Of a stretch of DNA of 64,000 nucleotides, positions 1-11,946 are shown one piece after another. A model generated the notes under the pieces. It worked only from the letters and a program-made list of their open reading frames with translations. It had not been told where the DNA came from and did not search any database. Both the position numbers and the translations under genes were made by a program. Location: positions 62,001 to 126,000 of the forward strand of contig MSJH02000819.1 in NCBI GenBank assembly GCA_001931875.2, in the 5' to 3' direction. Each line of letters begins with the position of its first letter. The first letter of the stretch is position 1. The stretch is from Byssochlamys sp. IMV 00236. Its lineage: Eukaryota; Ascomycota; Eurotiomycetes; Eurotiales; Thermoascaceae.

Positions 1-1537
1 CAAGCTTGTCTAGGAAAACAGCATCTCGCATCGGCCAAGCGTTGTAATCGAAATAGGGCTTAGATATAGTCGTGACACCAAATCGGTCTGGTTTCTGACG
101 GGCGTTGGGGTCTCCATTTTTGTATCGGAGGATCCCGAATGCTGCGATCATCTGGGAATATCCACCATCTGGGACGCGGATCGAGTAGTCCATGGGCTTC
201 TTATCCAGTCTGATCATGGCTGAATATCGCTCTCCAGCCCAAATCAGGAAGGTGTCTGCCCGGCGAGGCTCGATGTAATGGCCGTCGACTTCATAGATCC
301 ACATTTCGTGCTCATCGATTGTTGGCTGGAGGGTCTTGAATGTCGAGCCTCCGATCCAGTTCACACTCGCCCAGCGGTCTGCGGGGTCAACCTCGATTAC
401 CTCTGTTGGACCGGAGTAGGGAACACAGCCTTCCTGGAGACCGGGCGGGATGGCGGACACGTTCCCGTCTGCGAGCCACGGACCTTCTGTCGATGGTACG
501 AATGGGAAGCACCTATACGATAATCAGAGACATGAACTATACCGATGATGAATCTCCTGGCCGCTCACCCTTTGTCTGTGATAGTGTCATTCGGCCAGCT
601 CTTGTGCATGAACGGGATCTGCTTGTCAATGAGCCATTGATGACCAGGACAATAGACGCTCCCTTTGCCGTTGAGAAGAATACTATCGACGCAACTGATT
701 TTATAAGTCAGTCGACTAGAAACGTACTCATATCAGTACACTGGAATCATACAAGATCTGCAGTCGGCTGTTTGCATCTGCTTCTTTATACTGGGTCGAG
801 TTGTAGTAGTCCCAGTCAGAAAGCATCATGATGTGAGGATTGTTGCTTGCGCGCTCCATGGCAGCAATGTCCTCGGGATCTTCGCTAATCATTGCCCAGG
901 GTCCAGCGGTGCCTGGCTTTCGGCTGCCTTCTGTGAGCTACATCCAACAATAGCAGAGAGAAAACAAACCGAATGAACAATGCACCATATAAGCCATCCA
1001 GCAGAGTAGCCCGAGAATGAGAGTGGTACCTGATTCTGTCAGTCTACTTTTGACTGGGTGTGTTTCTCATGACCACCTACCAGTATTGACCAGGGGGGTA
1101 GGCAGTAAAGCGATAGACGTAGCTCTCACCAGGCTCTATAGGCTTCTGACTCAGACCTGGAACTCCATCTGACCACGGCGTATCTTGCATCCTTCATTAC
1201 ACCATTAGCACCTGGCGAAATATCGAAGATTGAATAGGTCCACTCACAAAATTCCATGCCAGTGGATTGTGGTGTTCTCATGCATGTAATTACGAACAAC
1301 AATCTGTTCTTCGTCAGTCCTGCAGCCTCAATTGGCGAAAGATATGCCACCGACTTCAACGTCGTCGCCCTCGTCGAATATAAGCGCCGGAGATGGAAAT
1401 TGACCATTTGTCTTGATCATCTGCCGAGATTGGCCGTTGGGGGCGCCCTCTTCCCAGGTGAGCACTAGCTCGCGTTGGACATGGGCGCCCAGGACGAGCA
1501 ATACATTGCAGGCCAGCAGTAAAAGATAGGCCGGCAT
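1..1537 (-). CDS. vdtB: Multicopper oxidase (laccase), phenol-coupling enzyme of the viriditoxin-type cluster; 3' end beyond window
   Basis: Secreted or vesicular copper oxidase, expected to couple two naphthopyranone monomers oxidatively into the biaryl dimer. Minus-strand exons that I can join in frame: 1537-1355, 1303-1248, 1191-1081, 1029-970, 923-753, 694-569, and 512 to beyond base 1, giving about 406 codons in the window. The ATG at 1537 opens a hydrophobic signal-like segment (about residues 1-18). The first cupredoxin domain carries the type 2/3 copper motifs HWHG (exon 2) and WYHSH (split over exons 3 and 4). The second cupredoxin domain follows, and the C-terminal HCH-type copper site must lie outside the window. 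It is divergent from vdtC across a 258-bp promoter with a TTCGG-N3-CCGAA palindrome. The fold is certain; the specific name rests on neighbours. Confidence 0.88.
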
Positions 1538-1639
1538 TGTGAAAGAATGGATAGCCTGATTAGTTCAGTTGCGGTTATGCCTGGTATTAATATCACGGTT
1601 GGGATACTTGGGGCTGAAGCACTCAATAAGCCCCGGTTC

Positions 1640-1652
1640 TTCGGGGACCGAA
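1640..1652. promoter_or_regulatory. Palindrome TTCGG-GGA-CCGAA in the vdtB/vdtC divergent promoter
   Basis: The perfect inverted repeat contains TCG-N5-CGA, the AflR-type site; read on the minus strand it fits TCGSWNNSCGR. It lies about 100 bp before the vdtB start and about 145 bp before vdtC, so it could serve both genes. It is a candidate VdtR binding site, inferred from recurrence in the cluster. Confidence 0.65.
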
Positions 1653-1795
1653 AACATTGCCAACCTCACTGCCACAATACTCATACTCTTCGGATTGAAA
1701 CAGTTACTGATTGAAATCAATGTTATTTAATAGCGAAGTTGGAGTCGAAGAACATGTTGGACTCTGGTCATTTCCAAGAAACAACGTCGATTACT

Positions 1796-3205
1796 ATGGC
1801 AGAGGAAACCAAGCTGACTCCCCTGGAGACCTTCGCACAGGCAATCAGTGCCTCTGCGAAGACTATTGCAACTTACTGCAGAGACTCCGGTCATCCTCAA
1901 CTGTCCGACGATAATTCTAGCGGCCTCACTGGGGATGTTCTCCCCCCTTCCGCACCACAGGCAGTCACCGCCGCCAGACAGACCATCTTGGAGGCATCGT
2001 ACCGGCTACAGCAATTGGTCACTGAGCCTAGCCAATACCTGCCGCGACTGACCGTTTACGTGAGTGTTGAACAATCTCCCATGAAAGATCAAACTAACGA
2101 CAGAAAAGCCCCAGCACCTGGCTGCCTTACGCTGGCTGTGCCATTTCAGAATCCCGGAGCTCATCCCCGTACAAGGCACCAGGACATACTATGAGCTGGC
2201 TACAGAAGCCAAAGTTCCTCTTCATCAACTGCAGAGCATTGCAAGAATGGCAATTACTGGGAGCTTTCTCCGAGAGCCGGAGCCCAATATCGTCGCCCAC
2301 AGCAGGACGTCAGCCCATTTTGTTGAGAATCCTTCGCTCCGTGACTGGACACTATTCCTGGCAGAGGATACCGCGCCCATGGCGATGAAGCTTGTTGAGG
2401 CGACTGAAAAGTGGGGAGACACGAGGAGCAAGACAGAGACGGCCTTTAACCTGGCGCTGGGCACGGATCTGGCTTTCTTCAAGTATCTTTCCAGCAACCC
2501 GCAGTTCACCCAGAAATTCTCGGGATATATGAAAAATGTCACAGCGAGCGAGGGTACTAGCATCAAACATCTCGTCAACGGATTCGACTGGGCGAGCCTC
2601 GGAAATGCGATCGTGGTTGATGTACGTCTTCAATCGTCGTTTACTCCATACCGATCCCATACTGATGTGATATTTTACAGGTTGGCGGTTCCACTGGTCA
2701 TGCAAGCATTGCTCTCGCGGAATCATTCCCCGATCTGAAATTCATCGTGCAAGACCTGCCCATGGTGACATCTACCTCGAAGGACAATCGCGAAAAGACC
2801 CCTCTCCCAGAGACGGTTGCTTCCCGCATCTCCTTCGAGAGCCATGACTTCTTCAAGCCTCAGCCGGTGCAGAATGCGGATGTTTATCTTCTTCGCATGA
2901 TTCTGCATGACTGGTCATTCAAAGAAGCAGGCGAGATCCTTGCCAATCTAGTACCGTCCGTCAAGCAGGGTGCTCGGATCCTCATTATGGACACTGTGCT
3001 TCCCCGTCATGGTACTGTCCCCGTAACTGAGGAAGCGCTACTTCGTGTGAGAGATATGACGATGATGGAGACATTCAACAGCCATGAGCGGGAGATTGAC
3101 GAGTGGAAGGACCTGATCCAGGGGGTGCATACTGGGCTTCGGGTGCAGCAGGTCATTCAGCCGGCGGGGAGCTCAATGGCGATCATTGAGGTTGTTCGGG
3201 GATGA
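1796..3205 (+). CDS. vdtC: SAM-dependent O-methyltransferase (winged-helix, plant COMT type)
   Basis: Predicted to methylate a phenolic hydroxyl of the naphthopyranone. Exons 1796-2059, 2115-2621 and 2681-3205 join in phase 0 to 431 residues, the usual size for fungal COMT-like enzymes. An N-terminal winged-helix dimerisation region is followed by the SAM-binding loop DVGGSTGH, which is split by the second intron. The catalytic histidine sits in the ILHDW motif (about residue 333). An in-frame ATG at 1754 would add 14 residues; I prefer 1796 because its context (A at -3, G at +4) is better. Intron 1 has an ACTAAC branch site. The gene shares a divergent promoter with vdtB. The family is certain; the position methylated is not visible here. 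Confidence 0.9.
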
Positions 3206-3328
3206 CGAGACTCATCACGTATTGGCACCTTTCCCTTGGGCTGCGCAAAATCCTACATATTGAGCTGTAAGGCTGTGGCACACATGGGGTAGATGGATAG
3301 TAAACGAGGATAAACGAGGAGTTTAGTT

Positions 3329-3341
3329 TTCGGACCCCGAA
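3329..3341. promoter_or_regulatory. Palindrome TTCGG-ACC-CCGAA upstream of vdtD
   Basis: Perfect inverted repeat with core TCGGACCCCGA, matching TCGSWNNSCGR. It lies about 160 bp upstream of the vdtD ATG, in the 298-bp gap after vdtC. Same motif as at 1640, 9734, 14666 and 24747. Confidence 0.65.
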
Positions 3342-3503
3342 AGCGATCTGCGGATCGACTCATGTTTTGATCTCATGTCAGCATCTGAAGTAAATATCTA
3401 GAGTACTTCTGATTGCTATAGCACATGAAACCATGGTATTCCTACCTATGGATCCGGAAGCAATCTAAGTAGTTCTGATCGGTCTTTTCCTTCCGTTACC
3501 ACG

Positions 3504-5423
3504 ATGTTTATGACCCAGATCGTGTTCGGGATAGCCCCGACCCTTCTCAAGACCTTCTCCCACCTCACTGCCCTCGATCTCTGGCGACCATCCGCACCCT
3601 ACGTGTTCGATCCTGTCACGAGTAGCACCTACCTAGGGACTATAGCTGATGGGGTCGAGGAGTTCCTTGGGATCTTCTACGGCCAAGACACGGGTGGATC
3701 GAACCGTTTCGCACCCCCAAAGCCCTATATTCCCTCCCGCCACAGTTTCATTAATGCGAGCACGGCGGGCGCCGCATGTCCCCAGCCCTATGTTCCTCTG
3801 CCAGCCGATCCATATACCGTTCTCACCAATGTATCAGAGGACTGTCTCAGCCTGCGCGTTGCGCGACCAGAAAATACGAAGTCTACTGCGAAGCTGCCCG
3901 TGATGGTTTGGCTGTATGGAGGTGCGTACAACAGATTACCCACTGATCTCCAGTGGGAGACAAACCGCTAATTGAAATGACAGGAGGAGCTTCCGTCGGA
4001 ACAGCCTATGATGTATCGTATAATCCTGTCGGACTGATCCAGCAGTCCGTGGTGAATGGGAGTCCAGTGATCTACGTCGCTATCAACTACCGGGTAAACC
4101 GTACGCAGACCGATAGTCACTTTTGAAATTCATATCTAACAAGCCTTCAGTTTTTGGACATGCCTTCTCGGACGCTCTTCTAAAGTCCAAGTCCACGAAT
4201 CTGGCTATGCAAGACCAACGTCTTGGGATCGAATGGATCAAGAATCATATTTCTGCGTTCGGAGGCGATCCAGACAATATCACCCTCTTCGGAGAAGACG
4301 AGGGTGCAACGTACATCGCTCTTCACATTCTCTCAAACCATGAAGTGCCATTTCATAGAGCAATCTTGCAGAGTGGAGCCGCCATAACGCATCACGATGT
4401 CAACGGGAATAGATCCGCGAGGAACTTCGCGGCCGTCGCAGCCAGGTGCAATTGTCTCTCTGATGGTAACCGAGACGTAGACTCCCAAGACACAGTTGAC
4501 TGTCTCCGACAAGTTCCTATGGAAGATCTAGTCAACGCAACGTTTAAAGTCGCGCACTCTGTTGATCCCGTGAACGGGTTCCGCGCATTGTACGTCCTCT
4601 TACACTTTCCCCTCTCACAAATGCAAGCAAGACTAACAGTCCCAGTATGCCCGCCGTAGACGGGTACATGATACCGGATGAGCCATCCAACCTTCTTTCA
4701 AGAGGCCAAGTACCAGCCAATATATCTATCCTAGCAGGATGGACGCGCGACGAAAGCTCCATGTCCGTCCCAACGAGTATCCGCACCGCAGCCGACGCTG
4801 CGTCCTTCATCTCAACCCAATTTCCGTTATTGAACGCCTCAACTATCCACCACTTTCTCACATCTCTCTATCCCGAATCGGACTTTACCACCAACAGTCC
4901 ATCTTCAGCGGAGAAAGTTACGCCCGCCTGGCGCGCGACATCTGCTCTCCACAGAGACCTTACCCTTACGTGCCCGACTATCTTCCAAGCATGGTCCCTG
5001 CGCCTCTCATCCAACTGTACAACTCCGGTGTATCTGTACGAACTGCGTCAAAGTCCCTTCGCGACAGCTCTCAACAACAGTGGTGTGGGATACTTGGGCA
5101 TCGTACATTTCTCGGATGTACCGTATGTCTTTAATGAGTTGGAAAGAACATACTACATTACTGACCCGGAGGAGAATAAGCTGGCTCAGAGGATGAGCGC
5201 GAGCTGGACTGCTTTTGCAAGCGGTGCTTTCCCTCTTTGTGAACGGTCTGAGAGATCATTGGGGAGATGGGAGGAGGCGTATGGGGGGGACAGGGTTTGT
5301 AGGGATCGAATGCCAGAGCATGTACGGGTGAAAGGTATTGGGGATAATGGCAACCAGGATGATGGGGATGAGATAGGGAAGCTTATGGGAAGGTGTGGGT
5401 TTATTAATCGGTTGGAGTACTAG
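3504..5423 (+). CDS. vdtD: Carboxylesterase-fold protein with substituted nucleophile, probably non-catalytic coupling partner of the laccase
   Basis: Type-B carboxylesterase fold. Exons 3504-3921, 3984-4100, 4151-4589 and 4646-5423 join to 583 residues. Intron 2 uses the donor after AACC, which restores the usual NYRVNLFG stretch. The oxyanion loop YGGGAS is present, as are the acidic region (WTRDES) and the histidine motif (GIVHFSDVPYVF). However, the nucleophile elbow, normally GESAG, reads GEDEG, so Asp (about residue 228, codon 4297-4299) replaces the catalytic Ser. Hydrolysis is therefore unlikely. This fits the described role of VdtD as a dirigent-like protein that controls atropselectivity of laccase coupling. 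The N-terminus is hydrophobic and may be a signal or anchor. Confidence 0.88.
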
Positions 5424-6196
5424 GATGATTGAGGGTCCTGGGAGACTAGGTACTTACTCAGTCCCCGTGAAATCTCCGGGTGAGGGTGGAGGAGATTCCG
5501 TCTTGGACCTTGGATCTGGTTTTTGAGTGAACAATGCCACGTCTATATGAGGAGGTCGATGGAAGTTGCAAATTCGGAGCAAAGACAGTGTAAGTATACA
5601 GACATAATAATCGGTCCTGCTAGTGGCGGGCCAGTTCTGCCGGTCCATTACCCCTGAGTACCTTACCGTCTGTACTTAGTAGGTACTTAGCTTAGCTACC
5701 CAAACTCGAGTCCAACGAAGAATACTTCGTCCACAATGGAACTGTTCGTTTCCTCAGAGGGATGCTTGCACATTTGCGTCCCGATCCCATTGGGATGTGA
5801 CGGATACCTTCTAGCTGGGTACTTCCTATGGTCGATATCAGCTGGTTCGGGCACTTAAACTTATTCTCCAAAGCCGAAGGAACTCTACTCGAAATGGATA
5901 TAAAACAGCGCCGCCGCGTTTCCCGACCCGACCAGACTCTTCGCAGCATGCTCCAAGGCGTAGGGCGTAATCAATGTTTCAACGGTGTTCTGTTTATTGG
6001 ATCCCTTCACCTGACTTCGAAGCCTGATTGGGTTGACGGTGTCCGAAAAACCCGCATGGGGGCCAAAGCCGGTAGAATCGATCTGATATCGGCTGGGTAA
6101 TGGATGGTTGGAGATGGAAATATATATGTTTAGTCGCTTAAGTCCTTTATGGTCCACAAAATACCTAGCGGATACATTATTATACGATTGGCCAAA
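5424..6196. other. Intergenic region, vdtD 3' end to vdtE
   Basis: A 773-bp stretch without an ORF I would support. I looked for TCG-N5-CGA sites here by eye and found none, unlike most other cluster promoters. A TATATATG stretch at about 6120-6128 lies roughly 70 bp before the vdtE start. Confidence 0.6.
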
Positions 6197-8022
6197 ATGG
6201 CAAGTATGCAAGAAGTCGATGCGCTCGTGGTCGGTGCTGGATTCGGTGGCTTGTGGATGACAAACAGGTACGAGTTCAGCCTTGTTTCGAGGAGATGTAT
6301 TTCAGAGTTGATAGCGTTGTGACAGACTGAAAGAGGCCGCCCTAAATGTCCTCTGCGTTGAGAAAGCACCTCAAGCAGGCGGAGTCTGGTACTGGAACTG
6401 CTACCCTGGCGCCCGGGTAGACAGTCGCTACCCTGTCTATCAGTATTCCGACGAGTCGCTCTGTAAAGACTGGAATTGGAGTGAACTTTTCCCAGGGTAC
6501 GAAGAGATCCGCAAGTACCTCTCCTACGCGGTCGACAAGTGGCAGCTAAACAGCCACATCCGGTACAATACAACAGTGACAGGTGCACGCTTCGACGAGT
6601 CGGACCACAAATGGACCGTTGAAGGTATTAATGGCTCACATGGGACGATACGCATCCGGTGTCGTTGGTACATCCTCGCCCTAGGGTTTGCCTCAAAACC
6701 ATACATCCCCGACTTCGAGGGCCTGAACCGCTTCCAGGGTCCCTGCTTCCACTCCTCGGCGTGGCCACAGGAAGGAATCGACCTGAAAGACAGACGCGTC
6801 GCCGTCGTTGGCACAGGTGCAAGCGCTGTGCAGATCATCCAGACCATTTCCAAAGAAGTCGGCCACTTGACCGTCTACCAGCGGACCCCGTGCACTGCCA
6901 TGCCAATGAGACAGCAGTCCCTGACACCCGAATACCAGGACAATTTCAAAGCCTCCGGCGAGATGGCAGCCACGATGCGTCGTACAAAGTACGAGAGATT
7001 TGGTGGCCAAGACGTGCAGTTTGTTAGCCGTCGCTGGCACGAAGATACCCCTGAGCAACGGCGTGCAGTGTTCGAGCAAGCCTGGCAGAAGGGCGGATTC
7101 CACCTGCTCCTATCCACCTACTTCGAAGTCTTCGACGACGTGGAGGTGAACCACGCCGCATGGCGATTCTGGGCCGAGAAGTCGCGCGAGCGCATCCATA
7201 ACACCAAATACAAGGACATCCTAGCCCCGCTAGAAGCGGTCCACGCCTTCGGAGGAAAACGTACCCCGTTCGAACAAGATTACTTCGAGGCCTTTAACCG
7301 TCGTAATGTAGATCTAATCGATATGAAAGCGTCACCAATTCTCTCCTTTGCGGAGAAAGGCATCATAACCCAGAACGAGGGCTTGCAGGAATTTGATGTG
7401 ATCATTCTAGCGACCGGCTTCGACACAAACACTGGCGCCCTAACATCCATCCATATCCAAGACACAGATGGCATCCTACTCAAGGATCGTTGGAGCTACG
7501 ACGGCGTTAGGACGACCTTCGGGATGTCGACTAGCAAGTTCCCCAACATGTTTTTCTTCTACGGGCCGCAGGCACCGACAGCTTTCTCGAATGGACCCTC
7601 GTGCATTGAACTACAGGGCGAGTTCGTCGAGGAGCTGATCCTCGATATGATCGGGAAAGGTGTAACGCGCGTCGACACGACTAGTGAGGCCGAGAAGAGG
7701 TGGAAGGAGTCGACTTTGTCGCTGTGGAACCAATTTGTGTTTTCTTCTACAAAGGGATTCTATACGGGGGAGAATATCCCGGGGAAGAAAGCTGAGCCGT
7801 TGAATTGGTACGTACTAGTCCTTGGTTTAGGTGTCTCAAAACGCTGATGTGTGATATAGGTTCGGGGGCTTTCCTCGCTATAGGAAGGCGTTGACGGAGT
7901 GTCGCGACGGCGGGTATAAGGAATATTCTCTTCAGTCTTTGCCTAAAGTTCCGGATCCAGAGCACAGGGGGTTGATTGATAAGGTGGCCGTTGTTACATC
8001 GGCCCAGCCGGTGGGAGCGTAA
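6197..8022 (+). CDS. vdtE: FAD-dependent Baeyer-Villiger monooxygenase
   Basis: Flavin monooxygenase that inserts oxygen next to a ketone using NADPH and O2; in viriditoxin assembly it is expected to convert a side-chain ketone into an ester. Exons 6197-6267, 6326-7807 and 7860-8022 join to 571 residues. The FAD Rossmann motif GAGFGG is at residues 13-18. The class fingerprint FxGxxxHxxxWP is intact at about residues 160-171 (FQGPCFHSSAWP), followed by the NADPH motif VVGTGASAVQ. Both introns split codons and joining them restores conserved text (NRLKEA; LNWFGGFPRY). The gene is convergent with vdtF across 269 bp. Substrate assignment is by context. Confidence 0.9.
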
Positions 8023-8291
8023 TGCATCGTTATGGAAAGTTTCAGTGACTGGCTATCTCAATGAAGCGCCTTCTTTCCCCCCGCGCGCTTTGTCTTCTGT
8101 GGACGATAATTTACTCTGAGTTACAATTACATTCACTCGAGACTGAAGTGAGAGTAGGCCAATTGAAGGTGAAGAATTAGCCGGTGGACTCGAGGAGAAG
8201 GACAAAGCAGGGGAAACAATCGACGAAACTGTATTATCACGATTTGCAATCAATAGCTTAAGATACTAACGCAGGGCAGAATATTAGCATT

Positions 8292-9322
8292 TCAATATGA
8301 ACTTGGCTTATTCGACACATAACCGCCATCCACAAGTAGAACCATCCCATTACAGTACGCCCCAGCTTTTGATGCCAAATACACAATGGTTCCCCCGATC
8401 TCCTGCGCATCCCCAAACCTCTCTTCTGGGGCCAGTGAAGCAGGCAGTCGACCTCCAGTTGCTTTGTAGAAGTTGCCCATCATGTCGGTGTTGAAATCTG
8501 CGTCCTGTCAGCACTGATGACCTTTCGATCTGGATAATGGCAAACATACATCCAGGGGCAATGATATTAACTCTGATCTTCCACGGGGCCAGATATGTGG
8601 CTAGATTCTTCATCATATGTGTCGCGGCCGCCTTACTCGCACCGTAGATGAACGCGGAATTGTCTCTACCGAATCCGCCCACGCTGCTCAACGTCACCAC
8701 CTGGCTTCGCACGTACTCGATGCGCGCTTTGCCGGCTCCATTGCGCGCCTGGGAAGCCTTTGCCTCCTCCTCACTCTTCTTGTTGCCTTTGTCCAAGAGC
8801 TCCAGAAAAGCGAAAGTCACCATCAGCGAAGCGGTGGTGTTGGTCTCGAAGACCGCCGCGTAGTCCGCGAAGGACTTGTGAAACCAGTAGTCACGCACTT
8901 TGGATATGTCCCATTTCGGCGTCGGTCGTGTGGCATGGGGCCCCAGGTTCGGTGTGGAGATTCCAGCGTTATTCACCAGGAGGTTGATATACCCATCCTT
9001 GGCGGCGATGTGGTCGACGACGCCTTGAAGGTCAGCATGCGAGGTAACGCTGCACTGGACCGGGTGGATGTTGCCATGGGTCTATCACAGATAGTCAGTA
9101 CCATAGTGATTGCTTTGTGGACTTGGTTTGTCTTGAACCAACCGACTGCTTGGCTGCTTCTTGTAAGGGCTCGAGCCGTCGCCCGAGTATGTAGACTTTA
9201 GCCCCGTTGGCCTCGAGGGCCTTCGCCATCATCAGCCCAAGCCCTGTTCCTCCGCCTGTTATCACGGCCACACGACCAGTGGTGTCGAACAGGCTCGATG
9301 CGGTTAATGCTTTTCCATCCAT
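8292..9322 (-). CDS. vdtF: Short-chain dehydrogenase/reductase
   Basis: NADPH-dependent SDR, expected to reduce the alpha-pyrone ring of the naphthopyranone. Minus-strand exons 9322-9143, 9081-8550 and 8497-8292 join to 305 residues, the classical-to-extended SDR length. Visible motifs are the cofactor loop TGGGTGLG near residue 20, NNAG, the catalytic Ser in LSSVGG, and YGASK with Tyr about residue 206 and Lys about 210. Splicing of the last intron gives APGYFNTDM, the usual substrate-loop region. It is divergent from the exporter vdtG, with two TCG-N5-CGA palindromes between them. Family certain, substrate inferred. Confidence 0.9.
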
Positions 9323-9481
9323 GGTCTGTTCTGTTGTTGGTGCATCAAAGCAGTAAGAGAGGAAGATCCGTCCAAACGGGCGCGCTTTCTTCTACTCTGG
9401 ATGACCTTCCATATCCTGCCTCCCTCTCTCTCTCTCTCTCTCTCTCTGTTCTTCCATGGTCATTGCGCAGCTCCAAATGTT

Positions 9482-9494
9482 TTCGGATACCGAC
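9482..9494. promoter_or_regulatory. TTCGG-ATA-CCGAC site, vdtF/vdtG promoter
   Basis: Core TCGGATACCGA is a perfect TCG-N5-CGA palindrome fitting TCGSWNNSCGR; the outermost base pair is broken. It lies about 160 bp upstream of the vdtF start codon. Confidence 0.55.
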
Positions 9495-9733
9495 GTGAAG
9501 CTGAGATGGGAGAACATGTCGCGATCAGCCACTAGGTATCTAGTCCTAGATAGAAAGCAAACATACTTAGAACATCGGTTGTTAGCACATGCAGCCACTG
9601 TCGATCCTCACACTCTAGAATGCTACCGTAGGCGACTAGGCCAACGGATGGATGACTTACTAAATAGACGACAATAAAACGACCAGCCAGTCGGGTTCAT
9701 CCCAGAAATGAGCGATCGATCTCTCATTGCTGC

Positions 9734-9746
9734 ATCGGACACCGAA
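9734..9746. promoter_or_regulatory. ATCGG-ACA-CCGAA site, vdtF/vdtG promoter
   Basis: Core TCGGACACCGA fits TCGSWNNSCGR; the outer pair is imperfect. It lies about 310 bp upstream of the vdtG start. Confidence 0.55.
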
Positions 9747-10053
9747 GCTTTTCTCGTGGCTTCGATGAAGCTACCTAGGTAGCCATGGATATCGATCCTT
9801 GGGGGCCGAGACAGCTACAAACCCTGCACGAGAACACACGGAAGTACTAGCGACATAAACACATCAGGTCTCAGATTCTTGCTAGCCCCAAGATTGCAAA
9901 AGTACCACGTATGTTGACAGGCATCGCGTGAGAGCAGGACAACTTGTTCCTCTCGTTTCCACCCCCACGCCATCGTGTCTGGCACTTCAGATCGTATTCT
10001 GCTGCTGCTCGACTTTTCTCTCAGATCCGCTTGTGCTTCAAAACCACCGCAAG

Positions 10054-11946
10054 ATGGCAGACGAGCAAAAGACCCCCTTGGAGAGCGGCCAGCAACCAGC
10101 AGTCGCACAACACACATCGACCGCTGAGCTGCAGACAGAAAAGCCCGGCCAGATGAACGGTAATGGAACAGCAGACAAGCCAGGCCCTCCAGGAGGCAAA
10201 CCGTTTGGGCCTGGCATGGGCCCGCCTATACAGTATCCCACTGGATTCAAGCTCTACTCGATCATGACCGGGCTCTACCTCGCGAGCTTTCTCACGGCTT
10301 TGGTAGGTTGGCGCTCGATCACCGATCTGACGGACACTGAAACTTATATCGGATGACAGGATCGTACCGTGTTGGTGGTCGCCATTCCCCAAATTACCGA
10401 CCATTTCAACTCGATTGACGATATCGGTTGGTACGGCAGTGCATATCTGCTCACCTTTTGCGCCTTCCAGCTGTTGTTTGGCAAAATTTACTCGTTCTAC
10501 AATCCCAAATGGGTCTTTCTGTCAGCTGTTTTGATCTTCGAGATCGGATCGGCCATTTGCGGTGCTGCTCCCAACTCCACTGCCTTGATCATCGGTCGTG
10601 CGATCGCGGGTCTCGGGTCCTCAGGGATTTTTGGTGGAAGTGTCATTATCACCTTCTTCACTGTCCCCTTGCATCAGCGACCGATCTACACTGGCATCGC
10701 CGGCGTCATATTCGCGTTGGCCTCCTCGGTCGGACCGCTCATCGGTGGTGGATTCACCAACAACGTGTCCTGGCGGTGGTGCTTCTATATCAACCTACCC
10801 GTTGGAGCCCTGACCGTGGTGACTATTCTGCTGTTCTTGAACCTGCCACCCGCTCGTAAGGCCGGGACACCTCTCCGTGAACAGTTACTGCAAATGGACC
10901 CACTGGGTAACCTTTGCTTAATCCCTGGTATCATTTGCCTTCTGCTTGCCATCCAATGGGGTGGCTCAACATATGCGTGGAGCAATGGTCGGATAGTTGC
11001 ACTGTTGGTTTTGGCTGGTGTCCTCTTAATCGCCTTTGTGGGAGTCCAGCTGTGGCTGCAGGATAAGGGCACTATCCCTCCACGCGTGATGAAGCAGCGC
11101 AGCATTGCGGCTGGTATGGCATTCACGATCTGTGTGACCGCAGGCTTCATGTCTTTCAACTACTACCTCCCGATCTGGTTCCAAGCAATCAAAAATGCGT
11201 CATCCTTCCACTCAGGTGTGATGATGCTGCCCACAGTAATCTCATCAGGAGTAGCCAGCTTGGCCTGTGGATTCATCATTCATCGAGTTGGATACTACAC
11301 GCCGTTTATGATCGGTGGCTCTGTGCTCATGGCGATTGGCGCAGGTTTGCTCACCACGTTCACGCCCACCACAGAGCACCCGAAATGGATTGGCTATCAG
11401 GTTCTATGGGCATTAGGATGCGGAATGAGTACGTTTCAGCCTCCTTTCTTTGCCCGCTGTATCTTTGTCGGCGGATACTAACTCAACCTCTGAGCAGGCA
11501 TGCAGCAAGCCTCCCTGGCCGCCCAAACAGTGCTCCCGAAGCCTGACGCGCCAATTGGTATCTCGCTCATCTTCTTCTCACAATCATTAGGCGGCTCAAT
11601 ATTTCTAGCAGTGGACGATTCCATCTACAGCAACCGACTTGCGGCCAAACTGGGCAGCATTCCAAATCTGCCTCAGTCAGCGCTGACAAACACGGGAGCC
11701 ACCAATATTCGCAACTTGGTGGCACCTCAATATTTGGGTCGTCTCCTTGGCGGCTACAATGACGCATTAATGGATGTCTTCCGGGTTGCGGTAGCCAGCA
11801 GTTGTGCGTGCGTGGTAGCTGCTGCCTTTATGGAATGGAAGAATGTCAGGGCGGCCAAGGCTGCTGGACCAGGTGGCCCAGGGGGTCCAGGGGGTCCAGG
11901 GGGCCCAGGGGGTCCTGAAGGCCTGAGGGGAGGAAACAAGGTATAA
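10054..11946 (+). CDS. vdtG: MFS drug:H+ antiporter, 14-helix (DHA2) type, cluster exporter
   Basis: Membrane exporter, probably for viriditoxin or its precursors. Exons 10054-10302, 10360-11428 and 11498-11946 join to 588 residues. The hydrophilic, proline-rich N-tail (about 70 residues) is followed by repeated hydrophobic helices. The DRTVLVVAIPQI start of helix 1-2 (split by intron 1) and the WRWCFYINLPVGA segment are typical of the DHA2 family. Intron 2 has a perfect ACTAAC branch site near 11477. The cytosolic C-tail ends in a Gly-Gly-Pro repeat coded by a 9-bp tandem repeat (about 11868-11915). Substrate assignment is by context. Confidence 0.9.
11868..11915 (+). repeat. 9-bp tandem repeat coding a Gly-Gly-Pro tail
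   Basis: About five copies of a GGTCCAGGG-like unit in the last exon of vdtG, giving a collagen-like GGP run near the C-terminus. The unit length is a multiple of three, so copy-number change would keep the frame. Confidence 0.8.

Larger units (their letters stand above)
9323..10053. other. Divergent promoter region vdtF/vdtG
   Basis: A 731-bp region with two TCGG-N3-CCGA palindromes (9482-9494 and 9734-9746) and a (CT)n tract at 9424-9447 close to the vdtF start. Short ORFs here show no recognisable product. Confidence 0.6.

Noticed and set aside
4092..4150. vdtD intron 2 with donor directly after NYR (4094)
   Set aside because: It leaves exon 3 out of frame with the standard acceptor. The donor at 4101 restores the NYRVNLFG motif.
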